From the NCBI RefSeq assembly GCF_029871245.1, contig NZ_SSON01000080.1, positions 186,001-250,000 of the forward strand: a DNA stretch of 64,000 bases, written 5' to 3'. Under the pieces are notes generated by a model. That model did not search any database and had not been told where the DNA came from. It saw nothing but the letters and a program-made list of their open reading frames with translations. Positions 41,171 to 52,015 of this stretch are shown piece after piece. The position numbers and the translations under genes were made by a program. Source of the stretch: Pseudomonas sp. BN102. Its GTDB lineage: Bacteria > Pseudomonadota > Gammaproteobacteria > Pseudomonadales > Pseudomonadaceae. The first letter of the stretch is position 1. The number at the start of each line of letters is the position of its first letter.

Positions 41171-43324
41171 ATGAGCAGGCCGCGCGCCCATGCTCCGCAG
41201 ATCGTTCGGCACTCGCGGGTCAGCGAGGGCCATCCTTTCCCCCTGGGCGCCACCTGGGACGGTCTGGGGGTCAATTTCTCGCTATTCTCGGCCCACGCCA
41301 CCAGGGTCGAGCTGTGCCTGTTCGACACCACCGGCGAGACCGAACTGGAGCGCATCGACCTGCCGGAATACACCGACGAGATCTGGCACGGCTACCTGCC
41401 CGACGCCCATCCGGGACAGGTTTACGGTTACCGGGTGCACGGACCCTACGAGCCCGACGCGGGGCACCGTTTCAACCCGAACAAGCTGCTGATCGACCCC
41501 TACGCCAAGCAACTGGTGGGCAGGCTGCGCTGGTCAGAATCACTGTTCGGCTACGTGATCGGCTCGAAGGACGCCGACCTCAGCTTCGACGAGCGCGACA
41601 GCGCCGCCTTCGTGCCCAAGTGCAGGGTCATCGATCCGGCCTTCACCTGGGGCGCACAGCAACGCTTCCGTACCCCCTGGGACAGCACCCTGATCTACGA
41701 GGCCCACCTGCGCGGCATCAGCATGCGCCATCCGGCGGTGCCCGAGAGCCTGCGCGGCACCTTCGCCGGCCTGATGAACGCAGAGCTACTGCAGCACATA
41801 CGTTCCCTGGGAGTGTCCGCCATCGAGCTTTTACCGGTGCATGCCTTCCTCAACGACAAGCACCTCCTGGAAAAGGGCATGAACAACTACTGGGGCTACA
41901 ACAGCATCGCCTTCTTCGCGCCCCATCCGGCCTACCTAGCCGGCGGCCAGGTCAACGAGTTCAAGGAGATGGTCGCCCACCTGCACGACGCCGGCCTGGA
42001 GCTGATCCTCGACGTGGTCTACAACCACACCGCCGAAGGCAACGAGCTGGGTCCGACCCTGAGCATGCGCGGCATCGACAACGCCACCTACTACCGCCTC
42101 GTGCCCGGTAACCGGCGCTGCTACATCAACGACTCCGGCACCGGAAACACCCTCGACCTCAGCCATCCCTGCGTGCTGCAGATGGTCACCGACTCCCTGC
42201 GCTACTGGGCCAGCGAGATGCGCGTGGACGGGTTCCGCTTCGACCTGGCGACCATCCTCGCCCGCCACGCCCATGGCTATGAGGAGCGCCACGGCTTCCT
42301 CGTGGCCTGCCGCCAGGACCCGGTGCTGAGCCGCCTGAAGCTGATCGCCGAACCCTGGGACTGCGGACCCGGCGGCTACCAGGTGGGCGGCTTCCCACCC
42401 GGCTGGGCGGAATGGAACGACCGTTTCCGCAACACGGTGCGGGCCTTCTGGCGCGGCGATGGCGGACAGATGGCCAAGCTCGCCAAGCGCCTCACCGCCT
42501 CCGGCGACCTGTTCAACCAGCGCGGCCGGCGGCCCTTCGCCTCGGTGAACTTCATCACCGCCCACGACGGTTTCACCCTGCGCGACCTGGTGTCCTACGA
42601 CCACAAGCACAACGAGGCCAATGGCGAGGACAACCGCGACGGCAGCGACCACAACCTGTCCTGGAACCACGGCTGCGAAGGCCCCACCGACGATCCGGAG
42701 ATCCGCGCCCTGCGCCTGCGGCAGATGCGCAACCTACTGGCCACCCTGCTGTTCTCCCAGGGCACCCCGATGCTGCTGGCCGGCGACGAGTTCAGTCGCA
42801 CCCAGCATGGCAACAACAACATCTACTGCCAGGACAACGAAATCGGCTGGGTGGACTGGTCCCTGGACGAGGAAGGCCGCAGCCTGCTGGAGTTCACCCG
42901 GCGCCTGGTGAGCCTGCGCCGGGCCTACCCGATCATGCGCCGGAGCCGGTTCCTGGTGGGGCTCTACAACGAGGAGCTGGGCGTCAAGGACGTGACCTGG
43001 CTGGCCCCCGACGGCGCCGAAATGACCGAGGAACAGTGGCTGGACGACCACGCCCGTTGCATGGGCATGCTCATGGACGGCCGCGCCCAGCCCACCGGCA
43101 TCCGCCGCAGTGGCGCCGACGCCACCCTGCTGCTGCTGGTCAACGCCCACCACGAAGCGGTGAACTTCCGCCTCCCGGAAGTGGCTCAGGGCAGCGGCTG
43201 GGCCTGCCTGCTGGATACCGACAGGCCCGATTTGCGGGCTCTGGAAGCGCACGCCTTTGGCGCCGAATACGCCGTTGCCAGCCGCTCGCTGCTGCTGTTC
43301 GAGCTGCAGGCCGCCAACCCCTAG
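41171..43324 (+). CDS. glgX: glycogen debranching enzyme (GH13)
   Basis: A 717-residue isoamylase-type debranching enzyme: N-terminal CBM48 (GATWDGLGVNFSLFSAHATR), then GH13 regions ILDVVYNHTAEGNELGPTLS, VDGFRFDLATIL, LIAEPWDCGPGGYQVGGFPP and NFITAHDGFTLRDLVSYDHK. GlgX removes short branches from phosphorylase-limited glucan, feeding linear chains to TreY, GlgP and MalQ. AGGAGG stands just upstream of the ATG. It ends the glgA-treZ-malQ-treY-DUF2934-glgX run. Confidence 0.93.
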   Translation: MSRPRAHAPQIVRHSRVSEGHPFPLGATWDGLGVNFSLFSAHATRVELCLFDTTGETELERIDLPEYTDEIWHGYLPDAHPGQVYGYRVHGPYEPDAGHRFNPNKLLIDPYAKQLVGRLRWSESLFGYVIGSKDADLSFDERDSAAFVPKCRVIDPAFTWGAQQRFRTPWDSTLIYEAHLRGISMRHPAVPESLRGTFAGLMNAELLQHIRSLGVSAIELLPVHAFLNDKHLLEKGMNNYWGYNSIAFFAPHPAYLAGGQVNEFKEMVAHLHDAGLELILDVVYNHTAEGNELGPTLSMRGIDNATYYRLVPGNRRCYINDSGTGNTLDLSHPCVLQMVTDSLRYWASEMRVDGFRFDLATILARHAHGYEERHGFLVACRQDPVLSRLKLIAEPWDCGPGGYQVGGFPPGWAEWNDRFRNTVRAFWRGDGGQMAKLAKRLTASGDLFNQRGRRPFASVNFITAHDGFTLRDLVSYDHKHNEANGEDNRDGSDHNLSWNHGCEGPTDDPEIRALRLRQMRNLLATLLFSQGTPMLLAGDEFSRTQHGNNNIYCQDNEIGWVDWSLDEEGRSLLEFTRRLVSLRRAYPIMRRSRFLVGLYNEELGVKDVTWLAPDGAEMTEEQWLDDHARCMGMLMDGRAQPTGIRRSGADATLLLLVNAHHEAVNFRLPEVAQGSGWACLLDTDRPDLRALEAHAFGAEYAVASRSLLLFELQAANP

Positions 43325-43410
43325 GCTCCGCACACCTGCACGGTGGGCCTTGGTCCCTAGTTGGATATCGCTTTTCATATCCACCAGCGGGGCTGGGGCC
43401 TGGCGCCGAT

Positions 43411-43436
43411 GGTGGATCGATGAAGCGCGATCCACC
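43411..43436. repeat. GGTGGATCG palindromic repeat
   Basis: GGTGGATCG (43411-43419) and CGATCCACC (43428-43436) are perfect 9-bp inverted arms with an 8-nt loop. A second, less perfect copy at 31355-31380 truncates the hemerythrin relic. Confidence 0.7.
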
Positions 43437-43465
43437 CTTGGGATCCTGCAAGCGGGTGCCTCATC

Positions 43466-43489
43466 TGTGGGGGCGAATTCATTCGCGAA
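43466..43489. repeat. single REP-like unit
   Basis: TGTGGGGGCGAATTCATTCG followed by CGAA is one unit of the GAATTCATTC REP family without a complete inverted partner. It lies between glgX and the alcohol dehydrogenase relic; the rest of the 43325-43644 gap holds only repeats. Confidence 0.65.
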
Positions 43490-43644
43490 AACAGGCCGCA
43501 AGTGTGCCCCCGGACGCGCGGCATTCCCCCCCGTCAAAAACCCGGAACCCCTCTCCGCCCTGCCAGTCGGAAAACTAGGGGCCGCGCTCCGGCGGCCGAT
43601 GCGACTGCGCCTGCCGACCTCGCCGGCGGCACCAGGAGAAGAAC

Positions 43645-43774
43645 ATGAAAGCCGTGGTTTTCCATGACGTGGGGGGATATTCGGCTCGACGATGTACCCG
43701 AGCCCGGCCTGCAGGAGCCCACCGAAGCCTCGTCCTGCCACGAAGCGCGCTCGGCCAGGCCGGGCAACCACTGA
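43645..43774 (+). pseudogene. relic of a zinc-dependent alcohol dehydrogenase, frameshifted and truncated
   Basis: ATG at 43645, with an AGGAGAAG ribosome site, begins [11 protein letters not shown] seven-base G-rich stretch (about 43969 is not involved; the run is 43671-43676) then shifts the frame. Removing one G restores [18 protein letters not shown], the standard N-terminus of zinc alcohol/formaldehyde dehydrogenases. Homology stops after about 28 residues, and the restored frame ends at TGA 43772-43774. All zinc- and NAD-binding parts are missing. In Pseudomonas relatives an alcohol dehydrogenase gene lies near this place beside glgX, so this is probably the decayed stump of that gene. 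Confidence 0.72.
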
Positions 43775-43784
43775 GGGTCGAGTC

Positions 43785-44597
43785 ATGAGTGAGATTCGCA
43801 GGAGCGAGACCGTGACCACCATTCCCACGCCCGAGATCGTCATCGACCGGGTCACCGCGGTGCATCGGCTGCAGGTGCTGACCATCAACACCCACAAGGG
43901 CTTCACCGCCCTGAACCGACGCTTCATCCTGCCGGAGCTGCGCGACGCGGTACGCACCACGGAAGCCGACCTGGTATTCCTCCAGGAAGTGCTGGGCAAC
44001 CATGACCGCCACGCCAAGCGCTACCGGGACTGGCCGACGACGCCACACTACGAGTTTCTCGCCGACAGCATGTGGCCGCAGTTCGCCTACGGCCGCAACG
44101 CGGTCTACCCCAACGGCCACCACGGCAATGCGCTGTTGTCGAAGTTTCCCATCATCCAGCACGACAACCACGACGTCACGGTCCACGGCAACGAGCAGCG
44201 CGGCTTGCTGCATTGCGTGCTGGACGTTCCCGGCCACCGCGAGGTGCACGCCATCTGCGTGCACCTGGGGCTGCGCGAATCGCACCGGCAGAATCAGCTC
44301 GGACTGCTCTGCGACCTGCTGGCGACCCTCTCTCCGGAAGCGCCGGTGATAGTCGCCGGAGACTTCAACGACTGGCGCCTGCGCGCCGACAACCTGCTGG
44401 CCGAGCAGTCGCTGGTGGAAGCCTTCCGCTGGGCCTATGGCATGCCGGCCAAGAGCTTCCCGGCGCGCTATCCGTTGCTCTGCCTGGACCGCATCTACGT
44501 GCGCAACGCCACCAGCCACGAACCGGTGGTGCTCTCCACCCGGCCCTGGTCGCACCTCTCCGACCACGCGCCGCTGGCCGCGGAGATCCGGCTGTGA
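43785..44597 (+). CDS. endonuclease/exonuclease/phosphatase family protein (YbhP-like)
   Basis: A 270-residue EEP-fold metal-dependent hydrolase: [68 protein letters not shown] and [15 protein letters not shown] carry the catalytic Asn, Glu, Asp, Asn and His. It is the first gene of a ybhP-clsB-ybhN type operon and may act on phospholipid-derived phosphodiesters or nucleic acid. The start at 43785 follows GAGGGTCGAG; the longer frame from 43692 reads through the dehydrogenase relic and is rejected. It overlaps clsB by 4 nt. Confidence 0.86.
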   Translation: MSEIRRSETVTTIPTPEIVIDRVTAVHRLQVLTINTHKGFTALNRRFILPELRDAVRTTEADLVFLQEVLGNHDRHAKRYRDWPTTPHYEFLADSMWPQFAYGRNAVYPNGHHGNALLSKFPIIQHDNHDVTVHGNEQRGLLHCVLDVPGHREVHAICVHLGLRESHRQNQLGLLCDLLATLSPEAPVIVAGDFNDWRLRADNLLAEQSLVEAFRWAYGMPAKSFPARYPLLCLDRIYVRNATSHEPVVLSTRPWSHLSDHAPLAAEIRL

Positions 44598-45802
44598 CCA
44601 GTCAATGGCGCGACGGCAACCAGGTCAGCCTGCTGATCAATGGCGAGGACTACTTCCCGCGGGTGTTCGACTGCGTCCGCGCCGCCCGCGAAGAAGTGCT
44701 GATAGAGACCTTCATCATCTTCGAGGACAAGGTGGGCCACGAGCTGCAGCAGGTGTTGATCGAGGCGGCCCAACGTGGCGTGCGCGTGGAGCTGGCGGTG
44801 GACGGATACGGCACCGCGGACCTCGGCCGGGAATTCGTCGCCGCCATGACCCGGGTCGGAGTCAACGTCCATGTGTTCGACCCCAGCCCGCGCCTGCTGG
44901 GCATGCGCACCAACCTTTTCCGCCGCCTGCATCGCAAGATAGTGGTGATCGATGGCGAGCGCGCCTTCGTCGGCGGCATCAACTTTTCCGCCGACCACCT
45001 GGCCGACTACGGCCCCATGGCCAAGCAGGACTACGCCGTGGAAGTCACCGGCCCGGTGGTGGCCGACCTGCACCGTTCCAGCCTGGGTCTGCTGCGCCCT
45101 GCCCTCGAAGAGCCCAGCCAGGTGCGGCCGCCGGCGCGGCCCACGGGCAGGGTGCGGGTGCTGCTGGCCGAGCGTGACAATGACCGGCACACCACCGATA
45201 TCGAACAGCAATACCTGCAGGCCATTCGGGCCGCCACCTCGCGGCTGGTGGTGGCCAACGCCTACTTCTTCCCCGGCTACCGCCTGCTGCGCGAGCTGCG
45301 CAACGCTGCCCGGCGCGGGGTGAAGGTCAGCCTGATCCTCCAGGGGCAGCCCGACATGCGCTGGGCGCGGGGCTTCTCGCGGCTGCTCTACAACTACCTG
45401 CTGCGTGATGGGGTGACCATCCACGAGTACTGCCAGCGGCCGCTGCACGGCAAGGTGGCGCTGGTGGACGGGGAATGGTCGACAGTCGGCTCCAGCAACC
45501 TCGACCCCTTGAGCCTGGCGCTGAACCTGGAAGCCAACCTGATCATCCGCGACGCGGACTTCAACCAGCGCCTGCACGACCACCTGGTGCAGCTGGCCGC
45601 GGAGCACTGCACGCGCATCAGCCTGGAGCGGATCATTCGCGGCTATTGGTGGCGGGCGCCGCTGATCTTTCTCTGTTTCCACTTCATCCGCCGTTTCCCG
45701 GCCATTGCCGGCTGGTTCCCAGCTCATTCGCCGAGTCTCGAATCCCTGCACCCGGAAACGGACGCCGACGCCGGGCCCCGCTATGACGAGGGCAAGACCT
45801 GA
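44594..45802 (+). CDS. clsB: cardiolipin synthase B (phospholipase D family)
   Basis: A 402-residue PLD-superfamily enzyme with two HKD motifs: [16 protein letters not shown] beginning at His113 and [16 protein letters not shown] beginning at His285. [20 protein letters not shown] and [17 protein letters not shown] follow as in ClsB/YbhO. It makes cardiolipin by phosphatidyl transfer at the inner membrane. The start is GTG 44594, overlapping the EEP stop (GTGA); no in-frame ATG exists nearby. It ends with overlap (TGATG) into the ybhN-like gene. Confidence 0.88.
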   Translation: MTSQWRDGNQVSLLINGEDYFPRVFDCVRAAREEVLIETFIIFEDKVGHELQQVLIEAAQRGVRVELAVDGYGTADLGREFVAAMTRVGVNVHVFDPSPRLLGMRTNLFRRLHRKIVVIDGERAFVGGINFSADHLADYGPMAKQDYAVEVTGPVVADLHRSSLGLLRPALEEPSQVRPPARPTGRVRVLLAERDNDRHTTDIEQQYLQAIRAATSRLVVANAYFFPGYRLLRELRNAARRGVKVSLILQGQPDMRWARGFSRLLYNYLLRDGVTIHEYCQRPLHGKVALVDGEWSTVGSSNLDPLSLALNLEANLIIRDADFNQRLHDHLVQLAAEHCTRISLERIIRGYWWRAPLIFLCFHFIRRFPAIAGWFPAHSPSLESLHPETDADAGPRYDEGKT

Positions 45803-46782
45803 TGACCACCGACAAGAAGAATCCCTGGCTCACCTGGGGCACTCGCCTGTTCACCCTGTTCTTCCTGATCCTGGTGCCGGTGCTGCTCTACACCCTGGTG
45901 AAGAACCTCGACTGGCGGGAAGTGGAGCAATCCTTCAAGGCCTACAGCACCCTCACCCTGATGGTGGGCGTCGCCCTGGCCTTCTCCAGCTACATGGTGT
46001 TCAGCATCTACGACCTGATCGGCCGGGCCTATACCGAGCACCATCTGCCGGCACGCCAGGTGATCCCGGTGGCCTTCGTCTGCTACGCCTTCAACCTCAA
46101 CTTCACCACCTGGGTCGGCGGCGTGGCCCTGCGCTACCGGCTGTACAAGCGCCTGGGGCTGGATACCGCCACCGTCACCCGCGTCATCAGCCTGGGCATC
46201 ATCACCAACTGGGTGGGCTACATGGCCCTGGGCGGGCTGGTGTTCTCGCTGCGCATGGTGGACCTGCCGGAGAACTGGAAGATCGGCGTCACCGGCCTGC
46301 AGCTGATCGGCTTCCTGCTCCTGGCCCTGGCCGGCGCCTACCTCTATGCCTGCGGTTACGCCAAGCGCCGCACCTGGTCTTGGCGCGACCACGAGATCAC
46401 CCTGCCCTCTCTGCGCCTGGCGCTGATCCAGGTCTGGCTGGGCGCCACCAACTGGGCGCTGATGGCGTCGCTGATCTTCTGGCTGCTACCCAAGGAAGCC
46501 TTCTACCCGTCCATCCTCGGCATCCTGCTGATCAGTTGCGTGGCCGGGGTGATCACCCATATCCCCGCCGGCCTGGGCGTACTGGAGACCATCTTCCTCG
46601 CCCTGCTCCACGACCAGCTCAGTCAGGGCAGCCTGGTGGCAGCGCTGCTGGGCTACCGCACCCTCTACTTCCTGCTGCCCCTGCTGCTGGCAAGCATCGT
46701 CTATCTGGTGCTGGAAAAGCGCGCCAAGGCCATCCGCCGGCAACACAAGCACAGGGTCCGCCCGGCACCTGAAAAGTCGTAG
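45802..46782 (+). CDS. YbhN/UPF0104 family membrane protein
   Basis: A 326-residue inner-membrane protein with about eight hydrophobic helices and the YbhN/lysylphosphatidylglycerol-synthase-TM segments AFNLNFTTWVGGVALRYRLY, GIITNWVGYMALGGLVFSLR and GVITHIPAGLGVLETIFLAL. In Escherichia coli ybhN is the third gene of the same operon. A role in lipid translocation or tuning cardiolipin is likely but not shown. It ends before a single REP unit. Confidence 0.87.
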   Translation: MTTDKKNPWLTWGTRLFTLFFLILVPVLLYTLVKNLDWREVEQSFKAYSTLTLMVGVALAFSSYMVFSIYDLIGRAYTEHHLPARQVIPVAFVCYAFNLNFTTWVGGVALRYRLYKRLGLDTATVTRVISLGIITNWVGYMALGGLVFSLRMVDLPENWKIGVTGLQLIGFLLLALAGAYLYACGYAKRRTWSWRDHEITLPSLRLALIQVWLGATNWALMASLIFWLLPKEAFYPSILGILLISCVAGVITHIPAGLGVLETIFLALLHDQLSQGSLVAALLGYRTLYFLLPLLLASIVYLVLEKRAKAIRRQHKHRVRPAPEKS

Positions 46783-46856
46783 GTCGTTGCGACGCTGACC
46801 GGTGGAAATCCACCCGACGGTGCAGTTCGACTCAGGCCGTAGCTCGAGCCGGACTT

Positions 46857-46879
46857 GTAGGAGCGAGCTTGCTCGCGAA
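46857..46879. repeat. Pseudomonas REP unit
   Basis: GTAGGAGCGAGCTTGCTCGC plus GAA, identical to the first unit of the element at 17651. It lies between the convergent ybhN-like and small Cys-protein genes. Confidence 0.8.
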
Positions 46880-46897
46880 CAGCCTTCCGCCGAGCGA

Positions 46898-47044
46898 CTA
46901 GCCGTCGTTCGCGTTGCCTCGAACCTTCAGATAACGGCTGCTGCCACAGCGGCTGCAGCGTAGCCGGATGAGGTCCTCGTTGCCCATGTGGACCTGGATG
47001 CCCGCCTTCCATGCGCAGCCGTAGAAGAAGCAGATGAAGGTCAT
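46898..47044 (-). CDS. Cys-rich miniprotein (PSPA7_2676 type)
   Basis: A 48-residue protein beginning MTFICFFYGCAWKAG with cysteines at 5, 10, 30 and 33 and a C-terminal zinc-ribbon-like pair RCSRCGSSRYLK. This resembles the Pseudomonas small Cys-rich proteins annotated as PSPA7_2676 family. GGGAGG 5 nt upstream fixes the ATG at 47044. It probably binds a metal; the function is unknown. Confidence 0.72.
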   Translation of the reverse strand: MTFICFFYGCAWKAGIQVHMGNEDLIRLRCSRCGSSRYLKVRGNANDG

Positions 47045-47214
47045 TACAGCCTCCCGCGCTATCCGCAAGAGCCGTGCATGGTTTTTTCGACCGCAGGCTG
47101 GCGCCTTTGGCTCAGGTCTTCGCCGGCGGGGCGCCATCGGGCGGAAAGATGGAACCCGGCGCCGCGTCCTGCCTGTCTATCCGGCAGGAGCGACGCCAGA
47201 CGGAGAGCCAGCCC

Positions 47215-47439
47215 ATGCCAAAGAAGACCCTCTACCTGATCAACTACATCCTCAATGACCAGCCTCGCAGCGCGGAAGTGACATCCGACAGCGAGGCCAT
47301 GACACCCGACCAGGCGCGCTTTTACCTGGGTTCCATCCATACTTTCGAATTACCAGAGGCCATCACCGACATCCAGGTGACGCGCATCGTCCACCCGAGA
47401 AAGGAAGGCCCTACCCCGGCCCACAAGCTGCAGCCATGA
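47215..47439 (+). CDS. small hypothetical protein before a Rossmann-fold gene
   Basis: A 74-residue soluble protein (MPKKTLYLINYILNDQPRSA) with no domain that I recognise. It overlaps the next gene by 4 nt (ATGA), which supports it as real and cotranscribed. Confidence 0.6.
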   Translation: MPKKTLYLINYILNDQPRSAEVTSDSEAMTPDQARFYLGSIHTFELPEAITDIQVTRIVHPRKEGPTPAHKLQP

Positions 47440-48071
47440 AGAACCTCGAAACCCCGGCGGTGAAGCTGGCCATCTACGGCGCCCAGGGCGCCCTGGGCAG
47501 CGCCTTGTTGGTGGAGGCCCTGCACCGCCAATACGAAGCCACCGCCGTGCTCAGCGACCTCAATTCGGTCACCGCGCGCCCCGGCATACGCGCCAAGACC
47601 GGCAACCTGTTCGATGCCCTCAGCGTGAGCCAGAGCGTGGTGGGCAAGGATGCGGTGGTCTGCGTGCTGTCCAGCACGCGGTTGCCGGCAGGCCCGGTGG
47701 ACAGCGGCGATCGGGCCTTCCACAAGGTATTCAGTGCGGTCAGTGCGCTGATCGACGGGCTGAGCATCGCCGGGGTGAAGCGCCTGATGGTGATCGACCG
47801 GCTGCTTTGGCTGGAACAGTCGCCCGACAGCCCGGCGCCCGCCGCCGAGTACCTGCAGCAGCGCCTGCTGCGCAGCGACCTGCAATGGACACTGGTGGAA
47901 ACCCCGCCCGAAGCCGACGAGCCGCTGGAGTTCGACGACTTCGTACACGCTCCGGAGAGCAACAAGGCCAAGCCCGTGGAGCATCTGCGCCGCTTCGCCG
48001 CCGGGGCGCTGGACGAGCTGATGCTCGGGCTGCACCTGCGCCAGCGGGTGAGGATTGCGGATTGGGTTTGA
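47436..48071 (+). CDS. NAD(P)-binding Rossmann-fold protein (NAD(P)H oxidoreductase family)
   Basis: A 211-residue protein with an N-terminal dinucleotide-binding motif (LAIYGAQGALGSALLVEAL), a KDAVVCVLSS strand and a short atypical-SDR-like core (VKRLMVIDRLLWLEQSP, LQWTLVETPPEADEPLEF). This fits the YwnB/BlvR group of NAD(P)H oxidoreductases. There is no clear Tyr-Lys catalytic pair, so catalytic activity is uncertain. A perfect REP-like hairpin follows. Confidence 0.72.
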   Translation: MKNLETPAVKLAIYGAQGALGSALLVEALHRQYEATAVLSDLNSVTARPGIRAKTGNLFDALSVSQSVVGKDAVVCVLSSTRLPAGPVDSGDRAFHKVFSAVSALIDGLSIAGVKRLMVIDRLLWLEQSPDSPAPAAEYLQQRLLRSDLQWTLVETPPEADEPLEFDDFVHAPESNKAKPVEHLRRFAAGALDELMLGLHLRQRVRIADWV

Positions 48072-48093
48072 CCCGGCAGAGGCCGTCGATCGG

Positions 48094-48121
48094 TGTGGGA
48101 GCGAATTTATTCGCTCCCACA
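48094..48121. repeat. perfect REP-like hairpin between convergent genes
   Basis: TGTGGGAGCGAAT and ATTCGCTCCCACA are perfect 13-bp inverted arms around TT. It sits between the Rossmann-fold gene and glgP and may serve as a bidirectional transcription end. Confidence 0.75.
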
Positions 48122-48156
48122 AAGTGCCCCCACAAAGAGCATGGAGCGGCGACCTC

Positions 48157-50613
<2,457 letters not shown>

Positions 50614-50642
50614 GGCCGTGTCTCTTCGGGTTCGGGGCGGAG

Positions 50643-50972
50643 TCAGGCGCTCTTGCGCAGGGCGTCGTAGGAAATGACGCCAAGGCGTGCGAGAAGGACG
50701 CTCTTCTTCGCCCGCCAGGTGTCCTCGTCACGGATGCTGTCCAGCAAGTCATGGCCGATCAGGGTCAGCGAGGTAGCGACGCGTCCGGGGTCGCCACTCC
50801 AGGGGTGGTACTCGACGCACTCCACCAGCCCGGCATGCTCGAGCAGGTGGATGTGGTAGTTCACCGATTCCAGGCTGTGCTCGCCAAGGGGCTGCGCCAC
50901 GAAGTGGTAGCCCGGTTCCAGCCCCTCGATCTCCAACAGCAGGTCCCTGATCAGGTCCCAGTCCCGCCTCAT
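50643..50972 (-). CDS. DUF2513 small regulator-like protein
   Basis: A 109-residue protein (MRRDWDLIRDLLLEIEGLEP, ESVNYHIHLLEHAGLVECVE, LIGHDLLDSIRDEDTWRAKK) matching DUF2513, a winged-helix-like fold common in phage and stress loci. GGAGGAGAAG precedes the ATG at 50972; the longer upstream frame is not supported. Its position directly before glgP suggests a control role on that gene. Confidence 0.8.
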   Translation of the reverse strand: MRRDWDLIRDLLLEIEGLEPGYHFVAQPLGEHSLESVNYHIHLLEHAGLVECVEYHPWSGDPGRVATSLTLIGHDLLDSIRDEDTWRAKKSVLLARLGVISYDALRKSA

Positions 50973-51291
50973 GGTTCTTCTCCTCCGTCGCCGACCGATG
51001 CTCCTTGAAATTGAGTCCGCAGCTTTCTGCATGAGTTCAGATTTTTGTCCGTCGCCCGCGCACCGCTTATCAGGAACCCTGAACTCCCCGGGATACGTCC
51101 CGTTCAGAACCCGTGAGCAGCCGCCACCGTCAAGGAGACCACCCATGCGTGATGACGTGGCGCGCGGGAGGGCGACTAGCCCCATCATTCGGCGCGCTAC
51201 TCCTGGCCCGGAGGACCGTTCGCCCGAAACCCGGAACCGCGTTCCCCGCCGCCGATCACAAACAGGAGGAACCTCCACAGGAAGTACCACC

Positions 51292-51804
51292 ATGAAGCGC
51301 CACGGCCTATCCCTCGCCCTCGGCCTCTGCGCCCTGCTGTGCCTCGGCACCGCTACCGCGGCGCAGGACCAACCCCCTACCCCGCAAGCCTTCGTCGCCC
51401 AGGTCTCGGCCGCCAGCGCGGCGAAGGTCGAAGCCGCCAAGCTGGCTCTGCAGAACAGCGAGTCGGACGATGTGCAGGCCTTTGCCCAGCAGGTCATCGA
51501 CGACCACACCAAGGCCGCCTCGGACCTCAAGGCCCTGGCCCGCGACAAGAATCTCCAGGTCTATGACCAGGCCGCCCCGGTCAAGGCATCGAAGAACCAG
51601 CTGCTGGAGTTGCGCCAGGACTCCTTCGATGCAGCCTATGCCCACAACCAGGTGAAGACCAACGAGGAGGCCGTGGCCTTCTTCAACCAGGCCGTCGAGA
51701 CTGGCGACCCGGATGTCCAGGACTTCGCCCGCAACACTCTGCCGGTGCTCCAGCGTCACCTGGAGATGGCCAGGGAGCTGGAAAGGGCGCATCCGTCGCA
51801 TTAG
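51292..51804 (+). CDS. DUF4142 periplasmic protein, paralogue 1
   Basis: A 170-residue exported protein: signal peptide (about residues 1-23, LALGLCALLCLGTATAAQ) and a DUF4142 four-helix, ferritin-like domain with AFVAQVSAASAAKVEAAKLA, VQAFAQQVIDDHTKAASDLK and AVAFFNQAVETGDPDVQDFA. Function unknown; members are stress-linked and bind no obvious metal here. An in-frame ATG at 51145 also has a good AAGGAG site, but it would bury the signal peptide after a 49-residue Arg-rich leader. A paralogue is at 63423. Confidence 0.84.
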   Translation: MKRHGLSLALGLCALLCLGTATAAQDQPPTPQAFVAQVSAASAAKVEAAKLALQNSESDDVQAFAQQVIDDHTKAASDLKALARDKNLQVYDQAAPVKASKNQLLELRQDSFDAAYAHNQVKTNEEAVAFFNQAVETGDPDVQDFARNTLPVLQRHLEMARELERAHPSH

Positions 51805-51820
51805 CGGCAGCACGGACAAT

Positions 51821-51848
51821 TGTGGGGGCGAATTCATTCGCCCCCACA
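51821..51848. repeat. perfect REP-like hairpin
   Basis: TGTGGGGGCGAAT and ATTCGCCCCCACA are perfect 13-bp arms around TC, 17 nt after the DUF4142 stop codon. With 51894-51921 and 51980-52004 it fills the gap to glgB. Confidence 0.8.
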
Positions 51849-51893
51849 AGTAAAGCACGCCCCTGATGGACCGGTGCCGGCCTGCTCCCGGTA

Positions 51894-51921
51894 GGTTGGG
51901 CTGAGCTTCGCGAAGCCCAAC
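51894..51921. repeat. GGTTGGGCT palindromic repeat
   Basis: GTTGGGCT (51895-51902) is inverted at 51914-51921 (AGCCCAAC) around a GAGCTTCGCGA loop, preceded by GTAG. It is a third palindrome family with the GTAGG lead-in seen at 13607, 31351 and 60834. Confidence 0.6.
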
Positions 51922-51979
51922 GGCCCTGCTCCCAAGCCTGGCGTTCTCTAGTGGGCTCCACGGGGGCAGCTTCGCCGCC

Positions 51980-52004
51980 CTTGGCGAATGAATTCGCCCC
52001 CATA
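51980..52004. repeat. REP-like unit, inverted orientation
   Basis: CTTGGCGAATGAATTCGCCC and the following CCATA are the reverse form of the GAATTCATTC REP unit. It ends 12 nt before the glgB stop codon. Confidence 0.65.
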
Positions 52005-52015
52005 GGTAAAGCAAC

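Noticed and set aside
43692-43784. N-terminal extension of the EEP-family protein
   Set aside because: The extension is encoded by the dehydrogenase relic in another frame, and family N-termini begin at about 43785.
51145-51291. Upstream extension of the first DUF4142 gene with its own AAGGAG site
   Set aside because: It would place 49 Arg-rich residues before a normal signal peptide; the start at 51292 gives a proper exported protein.
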